Source: CAYMZZ01 sp964395095
GTDB taxonomy: Bacteria > Bacteroidota > Bacteroidia > Chitinophagales > Chitinophagaceae
Length of the DNA stretch: 64,000 bases
Assembly: GCA_964395095.1 (NCBI GenBank)
Contig: CAYMZZ010000001.1
Span: 310,001 to 374,000 of the forward strand
Direction of reading: 5' to 3'
The position numbers were made by a program, and so were the translations under genes. Positions within the stretch are counted from its first letter, which is position 1. Every line of letters starts with the position of its first letter. Below the pieces are notes generated by a model. The model worked only from the letters and a program-made list of their open reading frames with translations. It searched no databases and was not told where the DNA came from. This document shows positions 8,644-16,951 of this stretch, in pieces.

Positions 8644-8704
8644 ATCTACTTCTGTAAATAGAAAAGGGCAGCTTAGCTGCCCTTTTCTATTTACAGAAGT
8701 AGAT
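8644..8704. terminator. Bidirectional terminator: 61-nt perfect palindrome
   Basis: Two perfect 30-nt arms around a single base at 8674. The centre is GGGCAGCT-T-AGCTGCCC, flanked by A-rich (left) and T-rich (right) sequence that works in either direction. It lies between two convergent genes, and the last base overlaps the stop codon of the minus-strand gene. This is much longer than a usual terminator stem. Confidence 0.8.
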
Positions 8705-9273
8705 TATGCCAGTTTGAGATCGAGCTTGCGATACATCAACAGGTTATAAACGATAAGGATGGAAGGCAGAAAAACCAGGGTACCCAACAAAGCATTTTTA
8801 TAGAATGGAATCGCGGCAACATAGCATTGCATGAGTCCGGAAAAATCTTTGCTATACAGTACACCCTCACTGCCCAGCCATACGCCAAAGTTGGAGATCA
8901 GGTAGAAAGCGGTGGGAGCCGCCAGTGCGCCCAGAAGAATGGAGCCATAGTTGCGACCCTTGAGCAACCAGCCGATCATAGTTGCTGCCAACAACATCAG
9001 GTACACTTTCCACTGACCAGCATAGATGCCGGCATAGTCAAACTCATTGTTGAGATATAAAACATGAATGACCAGATCGCTTACCAGCAAAGCGGCAAGG
9101 GGTAACAGGAATGAATAGTTTTTACGACGGAAAATCATACCCGAAAACAAAGCTATGGCTATCACGGGAGAAAATCCGGAAAAAGCGATATCAGCACCAA
9201 ACTGGTACTTGCACCAGGTAGTGAGGGTTACGAGCAATAATCCAAAAAGAAGGAAACGACCTGAAGATTTCAT
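8704..9273 (-). CDS. DUF6580-like integral membrane protein
   Basis: A 189-residue protein with about five hydrophobic helices (LLFGLLLVTLTTW, PVIAIALFSGMIF, FLLPLAALLVSDLVIHVLYL, VYLMLLAATMIGWLL, LLGTLVFLPSILIVYNLLMY). The conserved SGFSPVIAIALFSGMIF and LAAPTAFYLISNFGVW segments match the Bacteroidota membrane family I recall as DUF6580, which resembles ECF-transporter S-components. ATG 9273 is preferred to the frame's upstream ATG at 9300 because MKSSGRFLLF gives a short basic N terminus before the first helix. Substrate unknown. Confidence 0.7.
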   Translation of the reverse strand: MKSSGRFLLFGLLLVTLTTWCKYQFGADIAFSGFSPVIAIALFSGMIFRRKNYSFLLPLAALLVSDLVIHVLYLNNEFDYAGIYAGQWKVYLMLLAATMIGWLLKGRNYGSILLGALAAPTAFYLISNFGVWLGSEGVLYSKDFSGLMQCYVAAIPFYKNALLGTLVFLPSILIVYNLLMYRKLDLKLA

Positions 9274-9386
9274 CTGTATATACTTAAAAAGATTCAACAA
9301 AGCGCGGCAAATCCATTCATACGTCCGTTAGCTTTTGGCCGCTGGGCAAAAATAGCTGAATTGCGCCAAAACTCCGGCCGATTTAT

Positions 9387-10601
9387 TCACTTATCCACAG
9401 GCACCGCAGCTTTATATAAAACGCTGTCTTTAATTGCCCTCAACCGGGCAGGGCTGCCGGGCAATTGTATGGCCGCGGGGCTGCCGGGATGGAGCGACAC
9501 CTCCGCTTCGCCCTGCTCCATTTTTGCCTCGCCATGGGTCAGCAGGTAAATTTCAGGCGCCAGCACTTCCCAGTCGAAGCTTTCGCCAGCCTTCAGGGTC
9601 AGGCTGCTTAGTTCAAAATCGGGGGCCGGTGTTTTGTATACCCGAAGGGGGCCCGTTCGCTCGCCTTCCAGTATACGGGGTTCGGTAGCTTCGCAGCGTG
9701 TATGCTTCAGTAATTCCGCTACGTCAATATGCTTGGTCGTTAACCCACCCCGCAAAACATTATCGGAACTGGCCATGATCTCAATATTCTGCCCTTCCAG
9801 GTAAGCATGGGGCACCCCGGCATCCTGAAAGATGGCCTGCCCGGCCTGGAGATACACAAGGTTGAACAGGTAAACAGAAAAAATGCCCCTGTCTACCCTA
9901 CCCGGTCGGTTAAAAGTGATGGCGGCCCGGGCTGCCCAAAAGTCGGGATGCATTTTATCTAACCTTTCTGCCTGGTACAGCGGTATGATTTCTTCCAGTA
10001 TCGGCTGCAAGCGCTGATTCACGTCCTCCTGCGCCATCTCCATCACGTATTGATAGAGCCCGCGGTAGCTTCCCTGGTCATACACCGGGAGCAGGAATTG
10101 CAATGCCTGCTTTTCCTGCAAAATAGCTTTCAACGATGCTTCAGGCCTGAAACCATGCAATAACCAAAATGGTCCCTGGGCCACGGCCAGCTCAGGTTTA
10201 TGGTTCGCGTCTTTATAATTACGATGGGGTGCTGTAAGCGGAATACCCTTTTTGTTCTCTTCGGCAAAATCGGCTTCGGCCGCAGCTTTGGCTGGATGCA
10301 CCTGTATGGAAAGCATATCCCTGACGTCAAGGGCTTTGAACAGATAAGGCAACTGGCCAAACCGGTCAAGCACCCACTTGCCCAGTTTCGTTGGTGCATC
10401 GCTGGCCAGAAAGTCGCGGAGGAGTTCTTCGCGCCCATCCGGATATTGCAGGCGACAATCGGCCTGGGGATGTACACCCAGCCAGTATTCCGCAAAGGGC
10501 TTTTGCGGTACCTGATCCAGGTGCAAAAGAGAGGGTATAAACTCGCGGCCGCCCCAGTCATAGTGTTTCACGGTTCCTTTCAAAGCCATAATGCCTGCCA
10601 T
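9387..10601 (-). CDS. manA: Mannose-6-phosphate isomerase, class I
   Basis: A 404-residue zinc enzyme that interconverts mannose 6-phosphate and fructose 6-phosphate. Metal-binding and active-site motifs are clear: LSIQVHPAKA (Gln, His), ANHKPELA (Glu), and GVPHAYLEGQNIEIMASSDNVLRGGLT (His, Arg). The open frame runs on to 10784, but that part overlaps the divergent yraN gene. Likely starts are ATG 10601 (MAGIMALKG) or 10589 (MALKGTVKHYDWGG); the family usually begins near the LKG...YDWGG motif. It probably supplies mannose for surface polysaccharides. Confidence 0.93.
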   Translation of the reverse strand: MAGIMALKGTVKHYDWGGREFIPSLLHLDQVPQKPFAEYWLGVHPQADCRLQYPDGREELLRDFLASDAPTKLGKWVLDRFGQLPYLFKALDVRDMLSIQVHPAKAAAEADFAEENKKGIPLTAPHRNYKDANHKPELAVAQGPFWLLHGFRPEASLKAILQEKQALQFLLPVYDQGSYRGLYQYVMEMAQEDVNQRLQPILEEIIPLYQAERLDKMHPDFWAARAAITFNRPGRVDRGIFSVYLFNLVYLQAGQAIFQDAGVPHAYLEGQNIEIMASSDNVLRGGLTTKHIDVAELLKHTRCEATEPRILEGERTGPLRVYKTPAPDFELSSLTLKAGESFDWEVLAPEIYLLTHGEAKMEQGEAEVSLHPGSPAAIQLPGSPARLRAIKDSVLYKAAVPVDK

Positions 10602-10637
10602 AATTTTCTTAATTTTAAGCGCTGTAAAGATAAGAGG

Positions 10638-10994
10638 ATGGAAACGCATTTGGATACCGGACGTACCGGCGAGGAGAAAGCCGCCAACTGGCTGCAAAAA
10701 AAGGGATACGATATTCTGCACCGCAACTGGCGCTATTCCTATTATGAAATTGACATCATTGCCCGCTACAAGGGCAGGCTGCATTTTGTGGAAGTGAAAT
10801 GTCGTAATGCCGGCAGCATCGGATTACCTGAAGACAGCGTATCAAAGAAAAAGTTTCGCCGCCTGCAAAAAGCAGCCGACGCCTACCTGCACCTGCACCC
10901 GCAAAATCCCTGGATACAATATGATATCCTCGCCATCACCCTGCAGCCGAGTGGGGAGGATGAGTATTTTTTGCTGGAAGACGTGTATCTCTAA
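10638..10994 (+). CDS. YraN/UPF0102 endonuclease-like protein
   Basis: A 118-residue UPF0102 protein from ATG 10638, 36 nt from the divergent manA start. The nuclease-like core is visible: GRTGEEKAANWLQKKGYDILHRNWR, then YEIDIIARYKGRLHFVEVKCR, which gives the E-D-ExK pattern of PD-(D/E)XK folds. The family is sometimes placed with Holliday-junction resolvase-like folds, but its role is not settled. The longer frame upstream (to 10200) is antisense to manA and is not coding. Confidence 0.92.
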   Translation: METHLDTGRTGEEKAANWLQKKGYDILHRNWRYSYYEIDIIARYKGRLHFVEVKCRNAGSIGLPEDSVSKKKFRRLQKAADAYLHLHPQNPWIQYDILAITLQPSGEDEYFLLEDVYL

Positions 10995-11120
10995 TTTGAA
11001 GATTTGTTTATTCGGTTATTTGTATTTCGTGATTTTTTTTGACGATCCGTTAACCTATCTTCTGCCCAACAGTTCAACAAACAAATCAACAAATCAACAA
11101 ATAAACAAATCAACAAATTA
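10995..11120. repeat. Inverted arrays of an 8-nt unit (GATTTGTT / AACAAATC)
   Basis: Left arm 10995-11041 (GATTTGTTTATT and degenerate GTTATTTG units) and right arm 11075-11120 (about five CAACAAAT units). The arms are partly complementary. They begin right after the yraN stop and run into the stop codon of the convergent YkgJ gene. Confidence 0.7.
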
Positions 11121-11627
11121 CATCCCTGTCGCTTCCATCATTTTCTCCACAATCCGGTAGGTTGCCGGGCAATACTCCACATTCTGTTTATGCACATGCA
11201 CATAGTCTTTCATCTTCTTCGGCAGGTGTGGGAATCCGGCGCAATCGGCCGGGCGAATTTCGTAGATGCTGCATTTGTTGTCGCGCAGGTTTAAAAACTG
11301 GCAGGGCTGTTTACGATTCATCCAATCGCCGGTGCTGCGCTCTTTATAAAGCCATTTTTCGCGAAAGTCTTCGGGTGTTTGACCAAAATGAGCCGCTATC
11401 CGTTTCACATCCGCATTGGTGAAGGTAGGGGTCATGGTCTTGCAACAATTCGCACAACTCAGGCAGTCCACTTCTTCCCACACTTCTTTCTCCAGGGCAT
11501 GAGTCAATTTCTCCAATCCACGGGGCGGATTCTTTTCGATTTTCGTAAGAAATCTGCGCATCCGGCTCTTATTATGCCGGACTTTTTGCTTGAAGGAACG
11601 AATATTTATGGGGGTCTTTTTTGGCAT
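11118..11627 (-). CDS. YkgJ-family cysteine-cluster protein
   Basis: A 169-residue protein with the Cys cluster CLSCANCC (about residues 57-64), then CQFL, NKCSIYEIRPADC and EYCPA. These match the YkgJ/UPF0153 family, thought to bind zinc or an iron-sulfur cluster. ATG 11627 (MPKKTPINIRSFKQKV) is the best start; the frame reaches 11741 but that part is array sequence. A TATCTTCG box lies just upstream of this ATG, one mismatch from the -7 consensus. Function unknown. Confidence 0.85.
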   Translation of the reverse strand: MPKKTPINIRSFKQKVRHNKSRMRRFLTKIEKNPPRGLEKLTHALEKEVWEEVDCLSCANCCKTMTPTFTNADVKRIAAHFGQTPEDFREKWLYKERSTGDWMNRKQPCQFLNLRDNKCSIYEIRPADCAGFPHLPKKMKDYVHVHKQNVEYCPATYRIVEKMMEATGM

Positions 11628-11648
11628 GGGCCGAAGATAAGGGATTTT

Positions 11649-11821
11649 GAAAGTTGTAAGTGGTAAGTGGTAAGTTTTAAGTAGTAATTTGGGACTGGTA
11701 TGCATAGGGTAAATTTGTGGATGGCAAATCATATATAACATTGAACTACTTGTTAAGAAATAAGATAATGTACCTAATTTTTCCCCTAACTACTTACAAC
11801 TTAAAACTTACAACTTAAAAC
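11649..11821. repeat. Inverted arrays of a 7-nt unit (AAGTTGT / ACAACTT)
   Basis: Left arm 11649-11688 (AAGTTGT, AAGTGGT, AAGTTTT, AAGTAGT) and right arm 11788-11821 (ACTACTT, ACAACTT, AAAACTT). The roughly 100-nt middle is AT-rich. Unlike most other arrays in the window, this one lies between divergent genes. Confidence 0.8.
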
Positions 11822-11872
11822 GCCAAACGCCCCAATCATTCCTTATTTTCGCCCCTCAACAAATCAATTAAT

Positions 11873-12532
11873 ATGAGAATAGTACTCGTGCTGATCCTGG
11901 CTCTTTCGCTGGCCTGGGGATTCAGTTCCTGTAAATCGGCTGATGGACCGGTATTGCTTTGTGATACGATTTGCCTTCAGGATACGATGATGTTTAAAAA
12001 CACATCGCACCCGCTGCAGCCCTTTGTGTACCTGTCGGCCTCCAACTGCATGCCCGACACCCTGGCCCGCGGTTATGAGGGACTGGGTGGCACCCGCAAG
12101 ATCCGTTTCTCCGACCTGGTCAGCAATTCCCTGTTGCGCCTGAATCCTGAGAAAGTGCGGGGGTTTGTGGGTGATACCAGCAATGCTTACCTGCTCTTCA
12201 ACGATTGTGTGACGGGCCGGGGCTATTCTATCAAAATGGCTTTCCGCCCGGGTGGCAGCGTGGGTATCCGTTCCGGAGCCATCAATAACCTGGATCCCAA
12301 GTTCTATCTCGATGAAAACCTGATGGCTTATACCGACCGGGGAAATATCTTTATAGAAGACATGAACACCGGTAAAGAAGCCATGATGACATTTGGCGAG
12401 ATCGTGGAGATCGATTACGATTATATTCACGAGTACATCGATAGTGTGAATGTAACCAAGGATCGTGTATGGGCCCGCGTGAAGCTGGCCGAAGGCTGGA
12501 AAGACCTCGAGAAAAAGATCGAATTCAAATAA
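11873..12532 (+). CDS. Lipoprotein of unknown function
   Basis: A 219-residue lipoprotein with a lipobox FSSC (Cys20). After lipidation it has a small Cys-rich segment (LLCDTICLQD) and then predicted beta-rich sequence with FNDCVTGRGYSIKM and FYLDENLMAYTDRGNIFIEDM. I do not recognise a named family; similar single lipoproteins are common in Bacteroidota. It is flanked by a repeat array upstream and a strong terminator downstream, so it is probably monocistronic. Confidence 0.85.
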   Translation: MRIVLVLILALSLAWGFSSCKSADGPVLLCDTICLQDTMMFKNTSHPLQPFVYLSASNCMPDTLARGYEGLGGTRKIRFSDLVSNSLLRLNPEKVRGFVGDTSNAYLLFNDCVTGRGYSIKMAFRPGGSVGIRSGAINNLDPKFYLDENLMAYTDRGNIFIEDMNTGKEAMMTFGEIVEIDYDYIHEYIDSVNVTKDRVWARVKLAEGWKDLEKKIEFK

Positions 12533-12544
12533 TTCCCCTGAATA

Positions 12545-12588
12545 GAAAAAACCAGCGCAGCCACTGAGTGGCCCGCGCTGGTTTTTTT
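12545..12588 (+). terminator. Intrinsic terminator downstream of the lipoprotein gene
   Basis: ACCAGCGC (12551-12558) pairs with GCGCTGGT (12575-12582), an inner stem GCCAC/GTGGC (12560-12572) extends it, and flanking A and T runs (12546-12550, 12583-12588) complete it. The T run on both strands would also allow termination in reverse. Confidence 0.85.
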
Positions 12589-12608
12589 ATGTACCTTACG
12601 AAGAGAAG

Positions 12609-13520
12609 ATGCCTATGTGGGACAGTTATAAAAAAGGCTACAAAGCCTGGCTGCAATTAGAAAAATCCCTTTCCGATCATTCGGTTGAAGCCTATTTGCG
12701 CGACCTCGACAAGCTGAGCTCCTGGCTCCTGCTCACCCAGCAACCCAAGGATCCTTCTGCCATAACCTTAAACGACCTGCAAGCCTTTATTCAATGGATT
12801 GTAGAGATGAACCTCTCGCCTACTTCGCAGGCCAGGATCATTTCGGGCATCAAATCTTTTTATCGCTATTGCCTGCTCGAAAAAATTTGCCACAGCGACC
12901 CCAGCAGCTTGCTCGATGCCCCAAAACTTAAACGCCGCCTCCCCGATATCCTGTCTTTTGAAGAAATTGAATCGATCATCGAGCAAATCGACCGCAGCAA
13001 ACCAGAAGGCATGCGCAACAGGGCGATTCTCGAAACCCTTTATAGCTGCGGACTTCGGGTAAGCGAACTGGTCGGCCTTCGTATTTCACAGCTCTACCTC
13101 GATGTGGGCTTTATCCGTGTTGTTGGTAAAGGCAACAAGGAACGTCTGGTGCCGATCGGAAAAGAGGCGAGCAAGCATATCCGGCTTTATAAAGACCAGG
13201 TACGCGTGCACCAGCCGGTCAAGCCCGGGTCGGAAGATGTATTGTTCCTCAATCAGAGAGGTACGGGGCTTTCGCGGGTCATGATTTTCCTGATGATCAA
13301 AGACCTGGTGCAGAAAGCCGGTATCCGCAAAATCGTATCGCCCCATAGTTTCCGCCATTCTTTCGCCACCCACCTGATAGAGGGCGGCGCCGACTTGCGC
13401 GCCGTACAGGAAATGCTGGGACACGAAAGCATCACCACCACCGAAATCTATACCCATCTCGACCGCGAATTCCTGCGCAGGACGCTCGATAATTTTCATC
13501 CGGCTTTTCGCAGAAGTTAG
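12609..13520 (+). CDS. xerD: Tyrosine recombinase XerD-like
   Basis: A 303-residue tyrosine recombinase of XerC/XerD length. The N-terminal SAM-like DNA-binding domain covers about 1-95. The catalytic set is complete: Arg150 (GLRVSEL), Lys174 (GKGNKERLVP), His246 and Arg249 (SPHSFRHSFATHL), His272 (LGHESITTTEIY) and nucleophile Tyr281. It likely resolves chromosome dimers at dif together with FtsK, whose gene is at 40461. Ordinary neighbours, no att-like repeats and no excisionase argue against a mobile integrase. The stop directly abuts the stop of the convergent gene at 13521. XerC rather than XerD is possible. Confidence 0.9.
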   Translation: MPMWDSYKKGYKAWLQLEKSLSDHSVEAYLRDLDKLSSWLLLTQQPKDPSAITLNDLQAFIQWIVEMNLSPTSQARIISGIKSFYRYCLLEKICHSDPSSLLDAPKLKRRLPDILSFEEIESIIEQIDRSKPEGMRNRAILETLYSCGLRVSELVGLRISQLYLDVGFIRVVGKGNKERLVPIGKEASKHIRLYKDQVRVHQPVKPGSEDVLFLNQRGTGLSRVMIFLMIKDLVQKAGIRKIVSPHSFRHSFATHLIEGGADLRAVQEMLGHESITTTEIYTHLDREFLRRTLDNFHPAFRRS

Positions 13521-14543
13521 CTACTGCACCAAAACGCGCGATTCCCAACTCCTGCTTCCATTCTTTTCCCTGATCCGAAACACATAATAACCACTCGCCG
13601 TCATGGGCATTTGCAACGCAAAGGGTCCGGAGAATTTATCGGCCAGTCGCTGGCCTGCTAAAATGCGACGACCATCGAGGCTGCTCAAATCATAATAAAA
13701 ATCATCCCGTAGGGAATCGGGCAATACCACATGGAAAATGCCTCCCACAGGAACCGGATTGGGAAAAACTTTCATTAGTAAATCCTGATTAGCTTTATTC
13801 AGGGAATTATTACCTATTGAATCTTTTTTGTCCTCTACGGGCTTTCCCGAAAAAAATCCACCCATCATCACTACTATCTCACCCGCCAATGCCCGGTCAT
13901 CCTCCTCAAACACGATATCCCCGACCAATATCTCTGATTGGGAGGAATATCCTATCGGAACATTCTTGGTCATAAAGCCAATTGCGCTGAAAGCCAATTC
14001 CAGCTTTTGGCCAGGCTGAACCGGAATTTCGAGTTTAAAGCAGCCTGCCGGATCTGCCAATGTGCCTATTGTCGTTCCCGATACCGTTATGGAAGCTCCC
14101 GGAAAGGGAATCATCTTGTTGTCCAAAACCCGGCCCGTGAGCCTAACTCTATTGACTATTCCGGATGGCTTGCTGGTATCGATATCGGATGGCATCTTAT
14201 TATATGCTTCTACCGGCGCTTTCACCATGAATGCACCTTGCGCTTTTACCTCCCGTCCGGCCAAAAAAGCGGGTATGGCCACGGTAAAGAAATAACGCAA
14301 CCAGGGCAGTCCATGACGAGGTGCTTCGAGAGTGCGGTTCAATTGGCCGGCTCGAAAGCGCCCGCAATGCGAACCCTTATTCCGGGTTTTCAGAACTTCC
14401 AATAATTGCCGGTCGTTCATCTGCGTAAAATCAAAAACGGTTTTCTGACAGGAAGCACAGAATCTGCCTTTTTCAGCCGGCGTCATTTCAGCCCAATTCT
14501 CATGGCAGGGCTGCGGAATTTTTACCTGAACTGACTTACCCAT
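13521..14543 (-). CDS. Cys-rich N-terminal / carboxypeptidase-regulatory / T9SS-sorted protein
   Basis: A 340-residue chimera. Residues 1-62 form a Cys/His segment (CHENWAEMTPAEKGRFCASCQKTVFDFT, then SHCGRF) that looks metal-binding and is seen at the N terminus of many Bacteroidota proteins. A hydrophobic helix lies at about 83-99 with a signal-like VKA/QG site. A regulatory-like domain follows (VRLTGRVLDNKMIPFPGASITVSG). The C terminus (VFPNPVPVGG ... GYYVFRIREKNGSRSWESRVLVQ) is a T9SS type A sorting domain. If residues 83-102 are an internal export signal, the Cys-rich part stays in the cytoplasm and could be a sensor. Function unknown. No gap to xerD. Confidence 0.75.
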   Translation of the reverse strand: MGKSVQVKIPQPCHENWAEMTPAEKGRFCASCQKTVFDFTQMNDRQLLEVLKTRNKGSHCGRFRAGQLNRTLEAPRHGLPWLRYFFTVAIPAFLAGREVKAQGAFMVKAPVEAYNKMPSDIDTSKPSGIVNRVRLTGRVLDNKMIPFPGASITVSGTTIGTLADPAGCFKLEIPVQPGQKLELAFSAIGFMTKNVPIGYSSQSEILVGDIVFEEDDRALAGEIVVMMGGFFSGKPVEDKKDSIGNNSLNKANQDLLMKVFPNPVPVGGIFHVVLPDSLRDDFYYDLSSLDGRRILAGQRLADKFSGPFALQMPMTASGYYVFRIREKNGSRSWESRVLVQ

Positions 14544-14610
14544 ATAGCTGCTTTTTTTTGTTTAAGTGATTCCATTAATCGAAACCGCATGAAAGCGGGG
14601 CGGGATTAAG

Positions 14611-14913
14611 ACGTAATACGTTTTACGTTATACGTTATACGTTCTTCGCAACAGATACGACAAAGGCATTTACTCTACAATTATTCTAGATAATTAGCGA
14701 TTATTCTTCCTCTGCGCAAATCTGCGTTCCATATCTGCGAAAATCTGCGGGAAAACTCTCTTGTACTTTGAGCAGATTGAAAGTGCGGAAGCGTTTCCCG
14801 CAGATTTTAGCAGATTTTTGACGCAGATCGACGCAGATGTTTTCATGAAAATAACAAACACGAATCCTGCTCAATCTTTATGGTATACGTATAACGTACA
14901 ACGTACAACGTAC
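14611..14913. repeat. Nested inverted arrays: ACGTTAT-type outer arms and AATCTGCG-type inner arms
   Basis: Outer arms: 14611-14644 (TACGTTT, TACGTTA units) and 14883-14913 (ACGTACA units). Inner arms: 14711-14756 (ATCTGCG units) and 14794-14840 (CGCAGAT units). Within the inner arms, 14740-14754 and 14794-14808 are a perfect 15-bp inverted repeat. The right outer arm ends in the stop codon of the VWA gene. The 369 bp between the two minus-strand genes hold no credible gene. Confidence 0.85.
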
Positions 14914-16835
14914 TACTTCCTCGCCATCGCTCCTGCGGCTTCCACCAATCGAATAAATTCCGCGCGATAACCTTCTTCATCCTTGCCGCGTGCAGAACGT
15001 GCCAGCTTAATTACCTGGTCAAAGCTCGATTCAGCCCTGAACTGCGAACCACGCAACAACATGCCCATCTCCGCTACTGCAGCCGCAAAACGAAAATTGT
15101 CTGAAGTTTTATCCCAGGCAAGCGGATCGGTGTCCACTATTTTTTGCAGAAGCTGGCTCTTATCGCCATCCGGTTGCTTATAGCGAAACTTGATGGTAAG
15201 CCATTCATCCTTCGCTTTCTTATCCGATTGATTCTTGCCCGATTGATACTTCAGGGGATCCACATTCCGCAACCAGGGTGATTCCACTCCGGTTGGAATA
15301 ATTTCATACAGGGCGGTCACGGTATGGCCACTGCCCAGTTCACCCGCATCTTTCTTATCGTCATTAAAGTCTTCGCTGGCCAGCATCCGGTTTTCATAAC
15401 CAATCAGCCGATAGCCCTGAACAATGGCAGGATTGAACTCAATCTGCAACTTTACATCTTTGGCAATGGTAAAAAGGGTACCGCCAAACTCCGTTACCAG
15501 TACTTTGCGGGCTTCGCTAAGTCCATCCACATAGGCGTGATTGCCATTGCCTTTATTGGCCAGCTTCTGCATCTTATTGTCTTTGTAATTGCCCATGCCA
15601 TATCCCAAAACGGTGAGGAATACACCCGATTCTCTTTCCTTTTCTATCAATTTTTCCATGGCAGCATCGCTACTCTCCCCCACATTAAAATCACCATCGG
15701 TGCACAGAATTACCCGGTTGTTCCCCTCCCGCACAAAATTTTTACGGGCAAGCTCGTAGGCCATACGAATACCCGCGCCCCCGGCTGTGGAGCCGCCTGC
15801 TTCCAGCTTGTCGAGCGCCTCCACTATTTTGCCTTTATCCCGTCCTGTTGTCGGCTCCAACACCACTCCGGCAGCGCCGGCATATACCACAATGCCTACC
15901 CGGTCCTGCGGGCGGAGCTGATCCACCAACATCTTCAGCGATGCTTTTACCAGGGGCAATTTATTGTCCATGCTCATGGAACCCGACACATCAATCAGGA
16001 ATACCAGGTTAGATGGGGGCAGGTTTTCGGTGGGAGTTTTTTTGCCCTGCAAGCCAATTAGCAGCAACTTGTGCCGGGGATTCCAGGGCGCTTCGCTCAT
16101 TTCGGTATGAATAGCGAAAGGATGTTCCGAATCGGGAGCAGCATAATCGTATTTGAAATAGTTGATCATCTCCTCTATGCGCACCGAACCGGCTGGTGGC
16201 AATTGTCCCAGGTTGAGAAAGCGCCGAACATTGCTATAGGAAGCCGCATCCACATCGATACTGAAAGTAGACAAGGGATGATCCACGGGCTTTTGAAAGG
16301 GATTCTCTACAATGCCATCATAATCCTCTGTATTGAAGGGAACCATCAATGAATCGCGGGTACCATATCGGTTGCCTCCGGATAATTGATCAGGCCTGTA
16401 CACCTGATAATTGGTTCCTATCGTAGCTGGTGCCGGCTGGTAGGAAGAAGTTTTAGCCTCCATACGACGCGCACTGCCAACTATTGCCTTCCTTTTCCTT
16501 TGCCCATAGCCGATCACCACCACTTCGCTCAAATCTGAAGTACTGGCCTGCATGATCACATCAATAGTAGTCCGATTGCTAATCTCCACCTCCAGATTAT
16601 TGAATCCAACGGAGTTAAACGAAAGTTTCCCCTTCAGGGATGGGACCTTGATGCTGTATTTGCCATCTGCTCCGGAAGTACTCCCGATCGGGCCATTGTT
16701 GTACGATATGTTTACATGGGCGATAGCATTTCCCTGCGCATCCGTTACCTTACCGGTAATGGTATGGCTTGTTTTCACATAAAAGGCCATCAGCAGCAAT
16801 AGAGCTGGCAGCAAGGCCCAGGTTATTTTTTTCAT
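14913..16835 (-). CDS. YfbK-like von Willebrand factor A domain protein
   Basis: A 640-residue exported protein. An N-terminal hydrophobic helix (7-20) is followed by a carboxypeptidase-regulatory-like domain (24-95) and then SEVVVIGYGQRKRKAIVGS (103-121), which resembles the TonB-box/plug entry of SusC receptors although no receptor follows. A vWF-A N-terminal region (about 182-275) and the VWA domain with MIDAS DVSGSMS (Asp282, Ser284, Ser286) come next, then a DUF3520-like C-terminal region. YfbK proteins bind metal through the MIDAS and often sit next to ECF sigma genes, as here (divergent from 16952). Exact role unknown. Confidence 0.88.
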   Translation of the reverse strand: MKKITWALLPALLLLMAFYVKTSHTITGKVTDAQGNAIAHVNISYNNGPIGSTSGADGKYSIKVPSLKGKLSFNSVGFNNLEVEISNRTTIDVIMQASTSDLSEVVVIGYGQRKRKAIVGSARRMEAKTSSYQPAPATIGTNYQVYRPDQLSGGNRYGTRDSLMVPFNTEDYDGIVENPFQKPVDHPLSTFSIDVDAASYSNVRRFLNLGQLPPAGSVRIEEMINYFKYDYAAPDSEHPFAIHTEMSEAPWNPRHKLLLIGLQGKKTPTENLPPSNLVFLIDVSGSMSMDNKLPLVKASLKMLVDQLRPQDRVGIVVYAGAAGVVLEPTTGRDKGKIVEALDKLEAGGSTAGGAGIRMAYELARKNFVREGNNRVILCTDGDFNVGESSDAAMEKLIEKERESGVFLTVLGYGMGNYKDNKMQKLANKGNGNHAYVDGLSEARKVLVTEFGGTLFTIAKDVKLQIEFNPAIVQGYRLIGYENRMLASEDFNDDKKDAGELGSGHTVTALYEIIPTGVESPWLRNVDPLKYQSGKNQSDKKAKDEWLTIKFRYKQPDGDKSQLLQKIVDTDPLAWDKTSDNFRFAAAVAEMGMLLRGSQFRAESSFDQVIKLARSARGKDEEGYRAEFIRLVEAAGAMARK

Positions 16836-16951
16836 ATGCTTTTTTTGAAGGGATGCAGCCCGCGAAAAAAATGCACAAAAAAAATGATAAAGCTTTTTGG
16901 GTGGTCATGTTTTACGATGCGGCTTAGCCAAACTATTGCTATTTTTATGCT

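Noticed and set aside
10200..10637. N-terminal extension of the YraN reading frame
   Set aside because: It is antisense to manA, and YraN proteins start near METHLDTGRTGE.
12609..13520. XerD-like gene as a mobile-element integrase
   Set aside because: Length fits XerC/D, the neighbours are ordinary genes, and there are no att-like repeats, excisionase or cargo genes.
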